Source: Rufibacter sp. XAAS-G3-1 (GTDB lineage: Bacteria; Bacteroidota; Bacteroidia; Cytophagales; Hymenobacteraceae). From it: a DNA stretch of 64,000 nucleotides. Positions within the stretch are counted from its first letter, which is position 1, and each line of letters starts with the position of its first letter. Location: assembly GCF_013623775.1 (NCBI RefSeq), contig NZ_JABFAM010000013.1:1-64000 (forward strand). The letters run 5' to 3'. The notes under the pieces are model-generated. The model saw only the letters and a program-made list of their open reading frames with translations, did no database searches and was not told the DNA's origin. Below, one piece after another: positions 50,601 to 60,163 of the stretch. The position numbers were made by a program, and so were the translations under genes.

Positions 50601-50932
50601 AGTTGGCTGAAATGAATAAAGATTCAAAATACTGGACTCCAGTAAGAGGTAATTACTTCCTTCACTCATTTGCCATTGAAGACGGTTCCTACCTTAGAAT
50701 TTCAAACCTAACCCTTGGGTATTCACTGCCAGAATCTTTATTGAAAAGAACAAGAGTGATCTCAAAACTTAGAGTGTATGCCACTGTAAACAACTTGGCA
50801 ACTATTACTGGCTATACAGGCTATGATCCTGAGGCAAATACTAGAAGAAATACAGGCTTGACCCCTGGTGTAGATCATGCTGCTTATCCACGGAGCCGCT
50901 ACATCCTGGGTGGAGTAAATGTTACTTTCTAA
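47660..50932 (+). CDS. SusC-like TonB-dependent outer-membrane transporter
   Basis: The 1090-residue protein (ATG at 47660) has a signal peptide (LVLVFFFTALAGAFAQ), a carboxypeptidase-D-like regulatory domain (ITGKVTDEKKEGLPGVTV), a TonB box region (IDEVVVVGYQTVTRKELT), a plug domain (VSTAADALAGRLAGVQV, IRVRGGNSI, LYIVDGIQVE) and a C-terminal beta-barrel. It imports oligosaccharides with its SusD partner 18 bases downstream. Context gives pectic oligosaccharides as substrate. Confidence 0.94.
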   Translation: MQQALLKKSRYLLVLVFFFTALAGAFAQTVTITGKVTDEKKEGLPGVTVLLKGTTTANATDVDGNFSLAVPNGTGTLVFSYIGFVSQEVPINGRTSINVALVSDSRAIDEVVVVGYQTVTRKELTSSVSSVNAKQLQDIPVSTAADALAGRLAGVQVTSSDGQPGSEVTIRVRGGNSITQSNEPLYIVDGIQVENALSFLSPQEIQSIDVLKDAASTAIYGARGSNGVIVITTKGGREMPTQVTYNGFAGVRQIVNKLDVMGPYDFALYQYQNYNYNRDEETRNSFRDRYGRYEDLDIYRSMPKTDWQEEVFGRAALSQTHVLGVTGGSKTTSFNFTLNHVDEEGIMLNSGNVRTLASLKFDHTVNDRFKVGFTARYSRQQIEGAGTSTTGNVGNSRLRNAVRFRPFIAPGFEDQVNDFDPLDFERSNLISPILLANQELRFDKRNDIILNGYFSLDLLKNLTFKSVFGVTAGERNIDEFYGPSTSSARRENGQPIVNLTDRNTLSYTNSNTLNYRTTFGEDHNVNVLVGQETWKRSREEYGVYVRWLPIDITPEQAFAGIDKATPPANLIQDPATTNESGEALFSLFGSVGYNFKERYRVNFAFRRDASSLFAPENRAGVFPTASVAWHIGEESFMAGTKSWLNDLKIRFGYGAVGNNRIEADRWRPVFGTDEDVAYAFNEAITPGYYAPALANRSLVWETTVSKNLGVDMSLWNSRLNASIDVYENTTNDLLIEAVVPQTSGYTRQLQNVGETRNRGVELQLDGVVMDKGDLTWTANFNITHQKNRIMSLGIDATGQPLKSYPYPSGWLPTQSVTYNDFLVEVGRPVGQFYGYVTDGYYKLDDFTATYNAASDSWTYVLKEGLANSREVALGNRAPQPGDLKLKDLTPDNGSTMIGADDRTVLGNNQPKFFGGLNQQVTYKGFDLSVFLNFSYGAKVYNANKLEFTTLYEDLDNNVLSLMNDRWKWYDNNGALVTNPEQLAEMNKDSKYWTPVRGNYFLHSFAIEDGSYLRISNLTLGYSLPESLLKRTRVISKLRVYATVNNLATITGYTGYDPEANTRRNTGLTPGVDHAAYPRSRYILGGVNVTF

Positions 50933-50949
50933 TCTCAAATCTGTAAACC

Positions 50950-52815
50950 ATGAATACTAAATATATTAAATCTCTTTTTGTTGCAACAGCAATTGGAGGA
51001 TTCTTAACCTTGTCAGGTTGTGATGAGTTCTTGACAATTGAAAATGATTCAACTCTAACACAAGACGCAATCTTTGCGAGTGTTTCATATACTGAATCTG
51101 CATTAATAGGAGTATATAACATGTTACCTGGCGATAATGGATATGGTAACAGAGTCTCTATTATTTTTCCTAATGCGGCTGATGACTTTAGGGTAAGTGG
51201 AGATCATAATGCTCAAGGGCGCCAAGGTATTGCTCATTATGGTGTTGCACCTGGCAATGGTGAACTAGAGAGGCCCTTTAACCAGCTGTATGGGGGCATA
51301 GAACGAGCAAATATTTGTATAAAAAATATTCCACTATCAGATATTTACACATCTGGCTCTGCCTCTGAGCAAGCAAAAATGCGCAAATTATTAGGAGAGG
51401 CATTGACTCTGAGAGCGCAATTCTATTATGAGCTTGTACGAAACTGGGGAGATGTTCCGGCCCAATTTGAGCCTTCTTCTGATATTCCAGACCTCTATTT
51501 GACAAAAACTGATCAAGATGAAATCTATGACAGACTGTTAGCTGATTTGGCTCAAGCAGCAGAACTTGTGCCCTGGCGTTCAGAAACAGGTGAGCCTACC
51601 ACTCGTGTGACCAAGGCTGCTGTAAAAGCACTGCGAGCTAGAATTGCGTTGGCAAGAGGAGGGTATTCTTTGAGGAGAACTTCAAAGATGATGGAGCGCA
51701 GAAGCAATTATCGGGAATTTTATGAGGTTGCTAAGAACGAATGCCGTGATATCATTCTTCAAAATGAAAATGGTTTAAGTCCTATTTATGAAGATGTTTT
51801 TAGAGCATTGCATGGTAGCTCCAGATCAAGTGGGGCTAGTAGAGAGTTGATTTGGGAAGTTGGAGCCTATGGTGGCGGAACTCAAACCGATACGAAGTTG
51901 GGTTATTCTAATGGGCCAAGAATAAACCAAGCAAATCCTACTTATGGCCAAGCAAATGGGTTGGTTGAGGCAGTTCCAACCTATTTTTATGAATTTGACT
52001 CGATTGGAGATTCACGAAGAGATGTCACATTAGCATATTTTGCTGTTGAGGCAAATAACAATAAGACACTTTCTACTTCACTGGTAATGAGAGAAGGTAA
52101 GTTTAGGAAATACTGGACTAACTTCAATGGTACTATCCAAACCCTAGGAATCAATTGGCCACTTATCAGATATGCAGATGTACTTCTAATGTTTGCAGAA
52201 GCTGAGAACGAATTAAATGGGCCTACGTCAGAAGCAGTTGCCGCATACGAAGAAGTTAGAAAGCGTGCTTTCTTTCAGTGGGAACCTAGGATGGGCACAA
52301 CACCCACAACAAAACCAGAGTTCTTTAATGCTATTGTGCAGGAAAGATTGTTAGAGTTTGGCGGAGAAGGAATCCGGAAATATGATCTTATTCGCTGGAA
52401 TTTATTAGAGCCAACTATACTAGAAACAAGAGCTAAGATGCGTGCTATGATGGAAGGCACTGGACGTTACGCTAATGTTCCTGCAACAGTATACTTCAAA
52501 CCTAATCAACTATTAGGTAGAAATGTGACAGCTCAGGAAGAAGCCCTTAATTTTCAGTTGCTAGCAGGATTTGGGACAAACGGAGAGCCAATTACTGGGA
52601 ATGTAAATCAGGTAATGTACCAACCATCGCCAACTACTACTACCCCAACTGGGTTTACTGGAGTGAATTGGAGAGCTGCTATCACAGAGGCACACATTTC
52701 CGGGCCAGTAAGAGCTTTTGCAAGTCAATTCACACCAAATCAGTCTGAGCTTTTCCCAATTCCTACTGGAGCTTTGAATGCTAATTTTAGACTTACCCAA
52801 GACTACGGTTATTAA
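50950..52815 (+). CDS. SusD/RagB-like surface glycan-binding lipoprotein
   Basis: The 621-residue protein has a lipoprotein signal (FLTLSGCDEF, lipid-modified Cys at 25) and SusD features: a TPR-rich N-terminal part (LLGEALTLRAQFYYELVRNWGDVP) and a C-terminal WPLIRYADVLLMFAEAENEL, FFNAIVQERLLEFGGEG and RKYDLIRWN. It caps the SusC pore and captures the glycan. Confidence 0.94.
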   Translation: MNTKYIKSLFVATAIGGFLTLSGCDEFLTIENDSTLTQDAIFASVSYTESALIGVYNMLPGDNGYGNRVSIIFPNAADDFRVSGDHNAQGRQGIAHYGVAPGNGELERPFNQLYGGIERANICIKNIPLSDIYTSGSASEQAKMRKLLGEALTLRAQFYYELVRNWGDVPAQFEPSSDIPDLYLTKTDQDEIYDRLLADLAQAAELVPWRSETGEPTTRVTKAAVKALRARIALARGGYSLRRTSKMMERRSNYREFYEVAKNECRDIILQNENGLSPIYEDVFRALHGSSRSSGASRELIWEVGAYGGGTQTDTKLGYSNGPRINQANPTYGQANGLVEAVPTYFYEFDSIGDSRRDVTLAYFAVEANNNKTLSTSLVMREGKFRKYWTNFNGTIQTLGINWPLIRYADVLLMFAEAENELNGPTSEAVAAYEEVRKRAFFQWEPRMGTTPTTKPEFFNAIVQERLLEFGGEGIRKYDLIRWNLLEPTILETRAKMRAMMEGTGRYANVPATVYFKPNQLLGRNVTAQEEALNFQLLAGFGTNGEPITGNVNQVMYQPSPTTTTPTGFTGVNWRAAITEAHISGPVRAFASQFTPNQSELFPIPTGALNANFRLTQDYGY

Positions 52816-52846
52816 TCAAAGTTTTTGATTACAAAAGATAGAAGAC

Positions 52847-54454
52847 ATGAAAAAAATAAATTCAAAGTTGTTCCTGCTGGTTTACCCTATGTTATTATTA
52901 CTTGGGTTGGGTATGGTTTCTTGTAAAGAAGATGACGAGGAATTGGGGGGGATGCGGATGTTCCAGCCTGGGGGTGAAATTTCGTCTTCTTCTGGAGAGT
53001 CATCGGTCACCTTAACTTGGGAAACCCCGGCGAACACTGTTGCAGGTACTACAACTTACACTGTGGAGATTGCCAAGGATACGTTGTTTCAGACACCTGT
53101 AATTTTGACGGCACAGACAGATACCGCTACCATCACCTTTACAGAGGAGCAACTTACGATAAAAGAACTCTACTATGCACGGGTAAAAACCAACGCTAGA
53201 GAAGATGGTAGAGAAGAATCAAAATGGTTGACCAGTTCAAGGTTCAGTATCAGAGGGGCTCAGTTGTTCGTGAACAATCCTGTAAACAGCGAAGACCTCA
53301 CCGACAGAGGGGTTCGGTTAAAGTTCATCTCAAGAACAGAATTAACTAGGGTAGTTCTGACCCCTCTAGGAGGAGGAACCCCGATTGTGGTGAATCTTAC
53401 CCCCGCCAACCTTTCTTCTGGTACAATTCTGGTAGATAATCTTGCATCTGGCACCACGTACATAGCAGAAATCTTTGCGGGTACCAAAAGCAGAGGAACT
53501 ACCACCCTCAGAACCAAAGATCCACTAGCCGGAATTTTGGTTGACCTCAGGGGCTTCACGAACAGACCAAGTGTATTACAGGATACCCTAACTCAGATCC
53601 CTAATGGAAGCACTGTTATTTTGAGACGTGGTATGACTTATACCATTGCATCAGAAGTGAACCTGGACAAGTCTGTGACAATTACCAGTGGAACAGATTT
53701 GACAGAACCTGAATTAGCCTCTATTTACTTCACCAGCAACTTCAATATTGCTGCTGGTAGCAACATAGATCGCGTTACCTTTAGAGATGTGATTTTGACC
53801 GGAAGTGATGCTACGGCAAAGTACGTCTTCAATATCAACAAAGCCTCTACAATAAAGGCGATGACGTTTGAAAATGTGAGAGCTGGTAAGTTTAGAGGAC
53901 TAGTGCGAACCCAAGCTAGCCCGGTAATCATCAACAACTTCACCGTAAACAACAGCGTGCTTGATAGCTTAGGCAGTTACGGGGTTCTTACCGTTGACGT
54001 AGCCACCAGCCAAGTACAGAATATTATTATCAGCAACTCTACCATCTACAAAGCAGAGAAAGTGATTGTCAGCAGAAACAACTCCACTTCTGTGTTAATT
54101 GAAAACGTAACGGTGAATGAGGCACCCGCTTCAGGTGGTTACTTGGTTGATTATTCTACAACTGGTACAAACAGTGTAACCAACGGAATCAAGATTAGAA
54201 ATTCAATTCTAGGAATTGGCAAAGCGGGTAGCCAAACCATTAGAGGTATCAGGGTAAACTCAGCCTCTCTGGTGGAGGTATCTGGAACTTACGCCACCTC
54301 TGACCACGTGGAGAGTGCTAATCCGCTTCCAAGTCTTTCAACTTATAACGGCACCTCTCTTACCTTATGGCAAGACCCTAAAAACGGAGACTTCCACTTT
54401 AAAGATGGCAACTTTGCAGGCAAAGCAACTGCCGGAGACCCACGTTGGAGATAG
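52847..54454 (+). CDS. DUF5123/DUF4957-like surface lipoprotein
   Basis: The 535-residue protein has a lipobox (GLGMVSCKED), a fibronectin-III-like domain (about 50-130, VTLTWETPANTVAGT), a second beta-domain and a right-handed beta-helix-like C-terminal half (VTFRDVILTGSDATAKYVF, then NFTVNNSVLDSLGSYG), ending AGDPRW. This architecture (DUF4957 plus DUF5123) follows SusCD in many pectin loci and probably binds pectin at the cell surface; catalytic residues of a lyase are not evident. Confidence 0.75.
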   Translation: MKKINSKLFLLVYPMLLLLGLGMVSCKEDDEELGGMRMFQPGGEISSSSGESSVTLTWETPANTVAGTTTYTVEIAKDTLFQTPVILTAQTDTATITFTEEQLTIKELYYARVKTNAREDGREESKWLTSSRFSIRGAQLFVNNPVNSEDLTDRGVRLKFISRTELTRVVLTPLGGGTPIVVNLTPANLSSGTILVDNLASGTTYIAEIFAGTKSRGTTTLRTKDPLAGILVDLRGFTNRPSVLQDTLTQIPNGSTVILRRGMTYTIASEVNLDKSVTITSGTDLTEPELASIYFTSNFNIAAGSNIDRVTFRDVILTGSDATAKYVFNINKASTIKAMTFENVRAGKFRGLVRTQASPVIINNFTVNNSVLDSLGSYGVLTVDVATSQVQNIIISNSTIYKAEKVIVSRNNSTSVLIENVTVNEAPASGGYLVDYSTTGTNSVTNGIKIRNSILGIGKAGSQTIRGIRVNSASLVEVSGTYATSDHVESANPLPSLSTYNGTSLTLWQDPKNGDFHFKDGNFAGKATAGDPRWR

Positions 54455-54943
54455 GAATAAAAAGAAGCACCAGAAGGATAAGTGCCGTCAAGTAGGCGGT
54501 ATTTGTCCCTCTGGTACTAAGGTGCATCAAGGCCGTTTAGAGTTCCTGTTTTGGGCCTGTTTTTGATAAAACAAGCTCTTAACATAAGAAGCCTGGAAGA
54601 GGCTGAAAACTGAACTTTCTGAATGGCAATAGAAGTGAGAAAAGTCTGAGTTGTTTCTATAGACATACTATGAAGCTCTTAGAGTTTTGCGCCTGTTTTC
54701 CTAAAAACACCCTGGAAACGGCGGTACAAGCGGATGCTTGCGGCAGTGTACAAATAACGGCTTCTTGTTTTCTGCCTGTTTTCATAAAAGTAGCCTAAAA
54801 ACGATGGCGCTGGTTGACGCTTGCCCCAGAAGAATTGCTTTAAATGCCGGTTCATGAAAAACTCTAAACAGGTTCTATATTATTCTGCTGGGTGCAATGT
54901 GCTTGGGTAGTTTCCTTCCCAAGTCTTACTCCCCCTTAAAACT
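54455..54943. other. Intergenic region with three palindromic repeats
   Basis: No gene is present. Repeat copies lie at 54548-54583, 54684-54720 and 54764-54803. The sus trio probably ends here and a new transcript begins before 54944. Confidence 0.6.
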
Positions 54944-56245
54944 ATGATTACTAAGAATTTTACTTGGATCAACGGAATCTTCGCATTCCTGCTCTTGCTG
55001 AACATGGGGTGTGCTACAAGCCAGAACACCCCACAAGGAGCAACCGCTAGTGAATTCCCCCAATCCTTTACCGTACAAGTAACCAACCCATTGAACCGCG
55101 AGCGTGAGAGTGTGCTGGTGCTCATCAGCGAGGCAGACTTGCAACGGAGCCACCGCTCTTTCAACAGACAAGCCTTTGCGGTATATGACGGCACCATTGA
55201 GATCCCCAGCCAGTACAACGCCAAAGACACCTTCAACAAAGGCATAGCACTGGTGCTGGACAACATGAAAGCCGGCGAGACCCGCAAGCTCACTGTTCGC
55301 TACCGTCAATCCGGCACCAACCAGCGCACTTACCCCAAACGCACCCAGGCCGAACTCTCCAAGAAAGTAGGCGGTCGTTTTGAGAACCGAAAATACATTG
55401 GCGGCACGTTCCAGAACATAGATTCCCTGCGCGTCCCCGATGAAGTCACCGACCATTCCTACTACCTGCGCTATGAAGGCCCGGGTTGGGAGTCTGACAA
55501 AGTGGGCTACCGTTTTTACCTGGACTGGCGGAATGGGGTAGACGTGTTCGGGAAGAAGACCAATGCCATGGTGCTGCAGCAAGTAGGGCTGGACGGCTAT
55601 GATTCTTACCACAACCCGCAGCCCTGGGGCATGGATATTCTGAAAGTAGGCAAAGCCCTGGGCGTAGGTTCACTGGCCATCTTTGACAACGGCAAAGCCG
55701 TGCGCGTGGAGAAAACAGACAGCACCTACAGCAAAATCACCCAGAACGGAGACGTGTACTCTTCCATCCTCACGGACTATTACGGCTGGCAAGTGGCCGG
55801 ACAAAAACTGAATGTCCATTCCCAACTCAGTATCCACGCCGGTACCAGACTCACCCGCCACCAGATGCGCCTTGAAAACGGGCAGCCGCAGAACATCAGT
55901 ACCGGGTTAATCAAAGACAAAGCCGCCAAGCTGGTTTCTTCTAAAGGCGAAGCGGGCAAGAGCTACGGTTACATTGCCACGTACGGCCCGCAGACCTTGA
56001 ACACCCCGCCAGACAAGGTAGGCATTGCCGTGCTTTTCAAACCACAGGATCTCATCACGCTTACCCAAGATCCTTTGAACCACGTGGTGCAGTTGAAGCC
56101 TTCTAACGGGCAAGCCGAATATTATTTCCTGGCGGCGTGGGAACTGGAGCCCAACGGCATTAAAACCGAAGAACAGTTTCACCAATACCTGAAAAGAACC
56201 GCTGAAGAACTGGCGCACCCGGTGCAAGTGAAGGTCTCCAGATAA
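54944..56245 (+). CDS. DUF4861-family lipoprotein
   Basis: The 433-residue protein has a lipobox (LLLLNMGCATS) and DUF4861 features: LNRERESVLVLISEADL, the LPAD-like YLRYEGPGWESDKVGYRFYLDWRN region split by conserved Trp and Asp, GWQVAGQKLNVHSQLSIHAG and a C-terminal FLAAWELEPNGIKTEEQF. Members occur only in polysaccharide loci, mostly with pectin or uronate genes. Enzymatic activity is unproven; a hydrolase or carbohydrate-binding role is inferred. Confidence 0.78.
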   Translation: MITKNFTWINGIFAFLLLLNMGCATSQNTPQGATASEFPQSFTVQVTNPLNRERESVLVLISEADLQRSHRSFNRQAFAVYDGTIEIPSQYNAKDTFNKGIALVLDNMKAGETRKLTVRYRQSGTNQRTYPKRTQAELSKKVGGRFENRKYIGGTFQNIDSLRVPDEVTDHSYYLRYEGPGWESDKVGYRFYLDWRNGVDVFGKKTNAMVLQQVGLDGYDSYHNPQPWGMDILKVGKALGVGSLAIFDNGKAVRVEKTDSTYSKITQNGDVYSSILTDYYGWQVAGQKLNVHSQLSIHAGTRLTRHQMRLENGQPQNISTGLIKDKAAKLVSSKGEAGKSYGYIATYGPQTLNTPPDKVGIAVLFKPQDLITLTQDPLNHVVQLKPSNGQAEYYFLAAWELEPNGIKTEEQFHQYLKRTAEELAHPVQVKVSR

Positions 56246-56290
56246 GCCTTGCCCGAAGGCGGAATACAGACTTCTGCCTCGCACCGATAG

Positions 56291-56338
56291 CTTTCCGTTT
56301 CGGGCCTGATTTCTGAAAACCAGGCCCGAAACGGAAAG
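56291..56338. repeat. Palindromic intergenic repeat (best copy)
   Basis: CTTTCCGTTTCGGGCCTG and CAGGCCCGAAACGGAAAG are perfectly complementary, 46 bases after a stop codon. This is the longest and least damaged member of the family. Confidence 0.75.
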
Positions 56339-56454
56339 CCTTCAAACACCTTCCTCGGCGATGGCATTAGTTGCCGGAAGGTGATTTTTTACAAGAGGAA
56401 AACGGGGAATAGATGAAGGGGAGGGTGCCTCTTTTACGTACGACAAAACAGAAA

Positions 56455-57855
56455 ATGAAAGTAGTAAACAGTTTGCCGAAGCTTTCCCTTTTGGGTATCG
56501 CATTCCAGATGATTTCTTTCTCTGGGTGCGCCCAGAAAGCTTCTCCCACCACTACCGCGCCGGTCGCAACCAAGGCAGAGACCGGCCAGGCGTTGGCGTT
56601 TCCGGGGGCCGAAGGGTTCGGGAAGTTCACGACCGGCGGCAGGGGCGGACAGGTAGTAGTGGTCACCAATCTGAACGATGCCGGACCGGGCAGCCTGCGC
56701 GAAGCCATCCGCAAGAAAGGCCCGCGGGTGGTGGTGTTCGCCGTCTCCGGGTATATTGAACTGGAGTCGCCGCTGGACATCAACAACGGGGACTTGACCA
56801 TTGCCGGACAATCCGCCCCCGGCGACGGCATTTGCCTGAAAAATTACCAGGTGAGTATCAAGGCAGATAACGTCATTGTGCGGTACCTCCGGTTTAGATT
56901 AGGCAACAAAGCGGCCCAACAAGCCGATGCGTTCGGGGCCAACAAAGGGAACAGCAACATCATCATTGACCATTGCTCCATGAGCTGGGCCACGGATGAG
57001 AGCGCCTCGTTTTACCGCAACAAGAACTTCACCTTGCAGTGGAGCATCATCGCGGAAAGCCTGAACGCCTCGGTGCACGCCAAGGGCGACCACGGTTACG
57101 GCGGCATCTGGGGCGGAATGGGTGCCTCTTTCCACCACAACCTACTCGCCAGCCACAACAGCCGGATGCCCCGGTTCAGCGGTTCCACCACCACCCCAAA
57201 TACCCCTGATGAACTGGTGGATTTCACCAACAACGTGGTCTACAACTGGGGCCAGAACAACACCTATGGCGGCGAAAAAGGCCGTTACAACATGGTCAAC
57301 AATTACTACAAGGCAGGCCCGGCCACAGCCTCCTCTAAAAAAGACCGCTTGGTGAACCCATCGGCGCCGTTCGGGAAATTCTACGTGGCAGGTAATTATG
57401 TAGATGGTTTCCCAGCTATCACAAAAGACAATTGGGCAGGCGGCGTACAGCCAGATAATAAAGATTCGCTTAATGCGGTGAAAGCCGCTAACCCGTTCCA
57501 AGTCACTTCCATCAACGTGCAAGAACCACAAGCCGCGTTTGAAGCGGTGTTGAAGGGGGCCGGAGCCAGTCTGAAGCGCGATGCTGTTGATGCCCGCGTG
57601 GTGCAGGAGGTAAGAACGGGCAACTCTAACAATGGCAAAAAGAAAACCGGCATCATTGACACCCCAGAAGAGGCAGGCGGCTACCCGGTTTTGAAAGCTA
57701 CCCCCGCTCCGGCTGACCAAGACCAGGACGGCATGGCAGATGCCTGGGAAAAGTCCCAGAAGTTGAACCCGGCCAGCGCCAGTGATGCCGCCGCGTTTAC
57801 CCTAGATAAGCGATACACGAACATCGAAGTTTATTTGAACAGCCTCGTAAAATAG
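56455..57855 (+). CDS. Pectate lyase (polysaccharide lyase family 1)
   Basis: The 466-residue protein (ATG at 56455, lipobox MISFSGCAQ; an ATG at 56413 adds 14 residues) is a parallel beta-helix lyase: AFPGAEGFGKFTTGGRGG, VVTNLNDAGPGSLREAI, NIIIDHCSMSWATDES, and SFHHNLLASHNSRMPRF with the catalytic Arg region. It cleaves polygalacturonate by beta-elimination using calcium. The C-terminus carries a DQDGMADAWE calcium-binding repeat. The next gene starts one base after its stop. Confidence 0.9.
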   Translation: MKVVNSLPKLSLLGIAFQMISFSGCAQKASPTTTAPVATKAETGQALAFPGAEGFGKFTTGGRGGQVVVVTNLNDAGPGSLREAIRKKGPRVVVFAVSGYIELESPLDINNGDLTIAGQSAPGDGICLKNYQVSIKADNVIVRYLRFRLGNKAAQQADAFGANKGNSNIIIDHCSMSWATDESASFYRNKNFTLQWSIIAESLNASVHAKGDHGYGGIWGGMGASFHHNLLASHNSRMPRFSGSTTTPNTPDELVDFTNNVVYNWGQNNTYGGEKGRYNMVNNYYKAGPATASSKKDRLVNPSAPFGKFYVAGNYVDGFPAITKDNWAGGVQPDNKDSLNAVKAANPFQVTSINVQEPQAAFEAVLKGAGASLKRDAVDARVVQEVRTGNSNNGKKKTGIIDTPEEAGGYPVLKATPAPADQDQDGMADAWEKSQKLNPASASDAAAFTLDKRYTNIEVYLNSLVK

Positions 57856-57856
57856 A

Positions 57857-58810
57857 ATGCCCATGAAGAAGTGGATGCCCTTTTTGTTTCTGATGTGCTT
57901 TGGGGTTCTGGCGCAGGCCCAGCAGAAAAAGCTGGTGGTGGCCCAGGACGGGAGCGGCGACCATACCACCCTCCAATCGGCGGTAGACGCTATTCCCGCG
58001 TTCCCCAATGAGCGCCTCGAGATTCACATCAAAAACGGCACGTACCGCGAGAAACTGGTGATTTCCTCCTGGAAGACCAAGCTCTCCTTCATCGGCGAAG
58101 ACAAAGACAAAACCATCATTGTCTGGAACGACTACTCGGGCAAGGGCAACATCAATACCTTCACTTCTTACACGGTGCTGGTGCAGGGCAATGAGTTCAG
58201 GGCGGAGAACCTCACGTTCCAGAATAGTGCGGGGCCGGTAGGGCAGGCGGTGGCGTTGCACGTGGAGGCCGACCGTTGCGTGTTCAAAAATTGCCGCATC
58301 TTAGGCGACCAGGACACGCTGTACACGGGCGTAGACAACAGCCGCCAGTACTATGTGAACTGCTACATTGAAGGCACCACAGATTTCATCTTCGGGCCGG
58401 CCACGGCGTTCTTTGAGAATTGCATTATCCATTGCAAAAAGAACTCCTACATCACGGCCGCATCCACCCCCCAGAACCAACCGTACGGCTACGTTTTCCT
58501 AAACTGTACCGTGACCGCCTCGCCCGCGGCGACCAAAGTGTACCTGGGAAGACCCTGGCGGCCTTTTGCGCAGACGGTGTTTCTGAACACGACGCTGGGC
58601 GAATTCATCCGTCCGGAAGGCTGGCATAACTGGAGCAAGCCCGAGGCTGAGAAAACCACTTTTTACGCCGAGTACAATTCCAAAGGCCCTGGTGCCGCGC
58701 CGGAGAAAAGGGTGAGCTGGTCTAAGCAACTTTCCAAAAAAGAAGCCAGGAAACTGGCCAAGGCCGAAGTGGTGCTGGCAGGCCAAGACCACTGGAATCC
58801 CCGCAGATAA
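57857..58810 (+). CDS. Pectinesterase (CE8), first copy
   Basis: The 317-residue secreted protein (signal peptide ending LAQAQ) has CE8 motifs: VVAQDGSGDHTTLQSAV, NSAGPVGQAVAL, LGDQDTLYTG (catalytic Asp), GTTDFIFGPATAFF (second Asp) and YLGRPWRPFAQTVF (Arg, Trp). It removes methyl esters from homogalacturonan, making it accessible to the lyase and polygalacturonase. It ends eight bases before a palindromic repeat. Confidence 0.93.
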   Translation: MPMKKWMPFLFLMCFGVLAQAQQKKLVVAQDGSGDHTTLQSAVDAIPAFPNERLEIHIKNGTYREKLVISSWKTKLSFIGEDKDKTIIVWNDYSGKGNINTFTSYTVLVQGNEFRAENLTFQNSAGPVGQAVALHVEADRCVFKNCRILGDQDTLYTGVDNSRQYYVNCYIEGTTDFIFGPATAFFENCIIHCKKNSYITAASTPQNQPYGYVFLNCTVTASPAATKVYLGRPWRPFAQTVFLNTTLGEFIRPEGWHNWSKPEAEKTTFYAEYNSKGPGAAPEKRVSWSKQLSKKEARKLAKAEVVLAGQDHWNPRR

Positions 58811-58817
58811 AGGTTTG

Positions 58818-58856
58818 GCGTTTCAGGGCTGTTTTTTAGAAAACCGCCCTGAAACG
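58818..58856. repeat. Palindromic intergenic repeat
   Basis: GCGTTTCAGGGC(T)G and C(G)CCCTGAAACG arms start eight bases after the pectinesterase stop. Position and hairpin form suggest a transcript-end or stabilising structure. Confidence 0.65.
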
Positions 58857-58913
58857 AAAGAAAGAAGAACTCGGCGATAGCTCTCCAGAGCCGCACAAAA
58901 GAAAAATATTCTC

Positions 58914-60155
58914 ATGCAAAAAACGATGAAGCGTACCCTGTTTTTCCTCCCCCTGCTGGCATTGTTGTTCACGGCCTGTACCTCTGGCCAGAACACCAGC
59001 GGAAGCACCATTCCCGCCTCGCCCACCGGCAAACCGTACTCCGTCTGGATGGCCGATTCCGAGATGAAGCGCAGTCCGCAGGGCTGGATGATTGATTTCC
59101 GGCCCGTACCGAAGTGGGACTATACCCAAGGCCTGTTCGCGAGTGCGCTGGAGCGCGTCTGGAAACGGACGGGTGACCAGAAGTACTTCACCTACATCCA
59201 GGCCTTCGCCGATACCATGATTACCGAGAACGGCACCATTAAAACCTACAAGAAAGCAGACTACAACATTGACCGCGTGAACCCCGGCAAGTTCCTTATT
59301 GGCCTGCACAAAGAAACTGGAAAAGAGAAGTATAAGCTGGCCCTGGATCAACTGCGCGACCAGATGCGCACGCACCCCAGAACGTCTGAGGGTGGTTTCT
59401 GGCACAAGAAAATCTACCCCCACCAGATGTGGCTGGACGGCCTGTACATGGCCTCGCCGTTTCTGGCCCAGTACGCCGCCACCTACAATGAGCCGCAACT
59501 GTTCAATGACGTGGCGCTACAGATTGAGCTGATTGACAAGCATACCTATGTGCAGGACAAGAACCTGTTCTACCACGGCTGGGACGAGAAGCGCGAGCAG
59601 AAATGGGCGAACCCCCAGACCGGGCTTTCGCCGGAGGTGTGGGGCCGCGCCATGGGTTGGTTTGCGATGGCCTTGGTAGACGTGTTGGATTATATGCCGC
59701 AGAACCACCCGAAACGTAACGACATTCTGAAGGTTACCCAGAAAATGGCCAGCGCCATTGCCCAGTACCAGGATGCCTCCACCGGACTTTGGTGGCAGGT
59801 GGTGGACAAAGGCGGCCAGGAAGGCAACTACCGGGAAGCCTCCGTTTCGAGCATGTTTACTTACTTTTTGGTGAAATCCGCGAAGAAAGGCTACATCGAC
59901 CAGAATTATTTGACCAATGCCCGTCGTGGCTACAACGGCATCTTGGAGAACCTCATCCAACAGAACCCCGACGGCACCATCAGCATTACGCAGGTTTGCG
60001 CCGTGGCCGGTTTGGGCGGCACGCCGTACCGCTCCGGAACGTACGAATACTACATCAACGAGGAGAAACGTGACAATGACCCTAAGGCGGTGTCCCCCTT
60101 CATCATGGCCTCGCTGGAGTTTGAGGAAATGGGCAAGGCATCGGCCTCTAAATAA
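58914..60155 (+). CDS. GH105 unsaturated rhamnogalacturonyl/galacturonyl hydrolase
   Basis: The 413-residue lipoprotein (LLFTACTSGQ) is an (alpha/alpha)6-barrel enzyme: WDYTQGLFASALERVW, HQMWLDGLYMASPFLA with the catalytic Asp, GLSPEVWGRAMGWFAMAL and DASTGLWWQVVDKG. GH105 removes the 4,5-unsaturated uronate from the ends of lyase products, feeding KduI/KduD. An ATG at 58926 is an alternative start. The next gene begins nine bases later. Confidence 0.9.
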   Translation: MQKTMKRTLFFLPLLALLFTACTSGQNTSGSTIPASPTGKPYSVWMADSEMKRSPQGWMIDFRPVPKWDYTQGLFASALERVWKRTGDQKYFTYIQAFADTMITENGTIKTYKKADYNIDRVNPGKFLIGLHKETGKEKYKLALDQLRDQMRTHPRTSEGGFWHKKIYPHQMWLDGLYMASPFLAQYAATYNEPQLFNDVALQIELIDKHTYVQDKNLFYHGWDEKREQKWANPQTGLSPEVWGRAMGWFAMALVDVLDYMPQNHPKRNDILKVTQKMASAIAQYQDASTGLWWQVVDKGGQEGNYREASVSSMFTYFLVKSAKKGYIDQNYLTNARRGYNGILENLIQQNPDGTISITQVCAVAGLGGTPYRSGTYEYYINEEKRDNDPKAVSPFIMASLEFEEMGKASASK

Positions 60156-60163
60156 AACAAGCC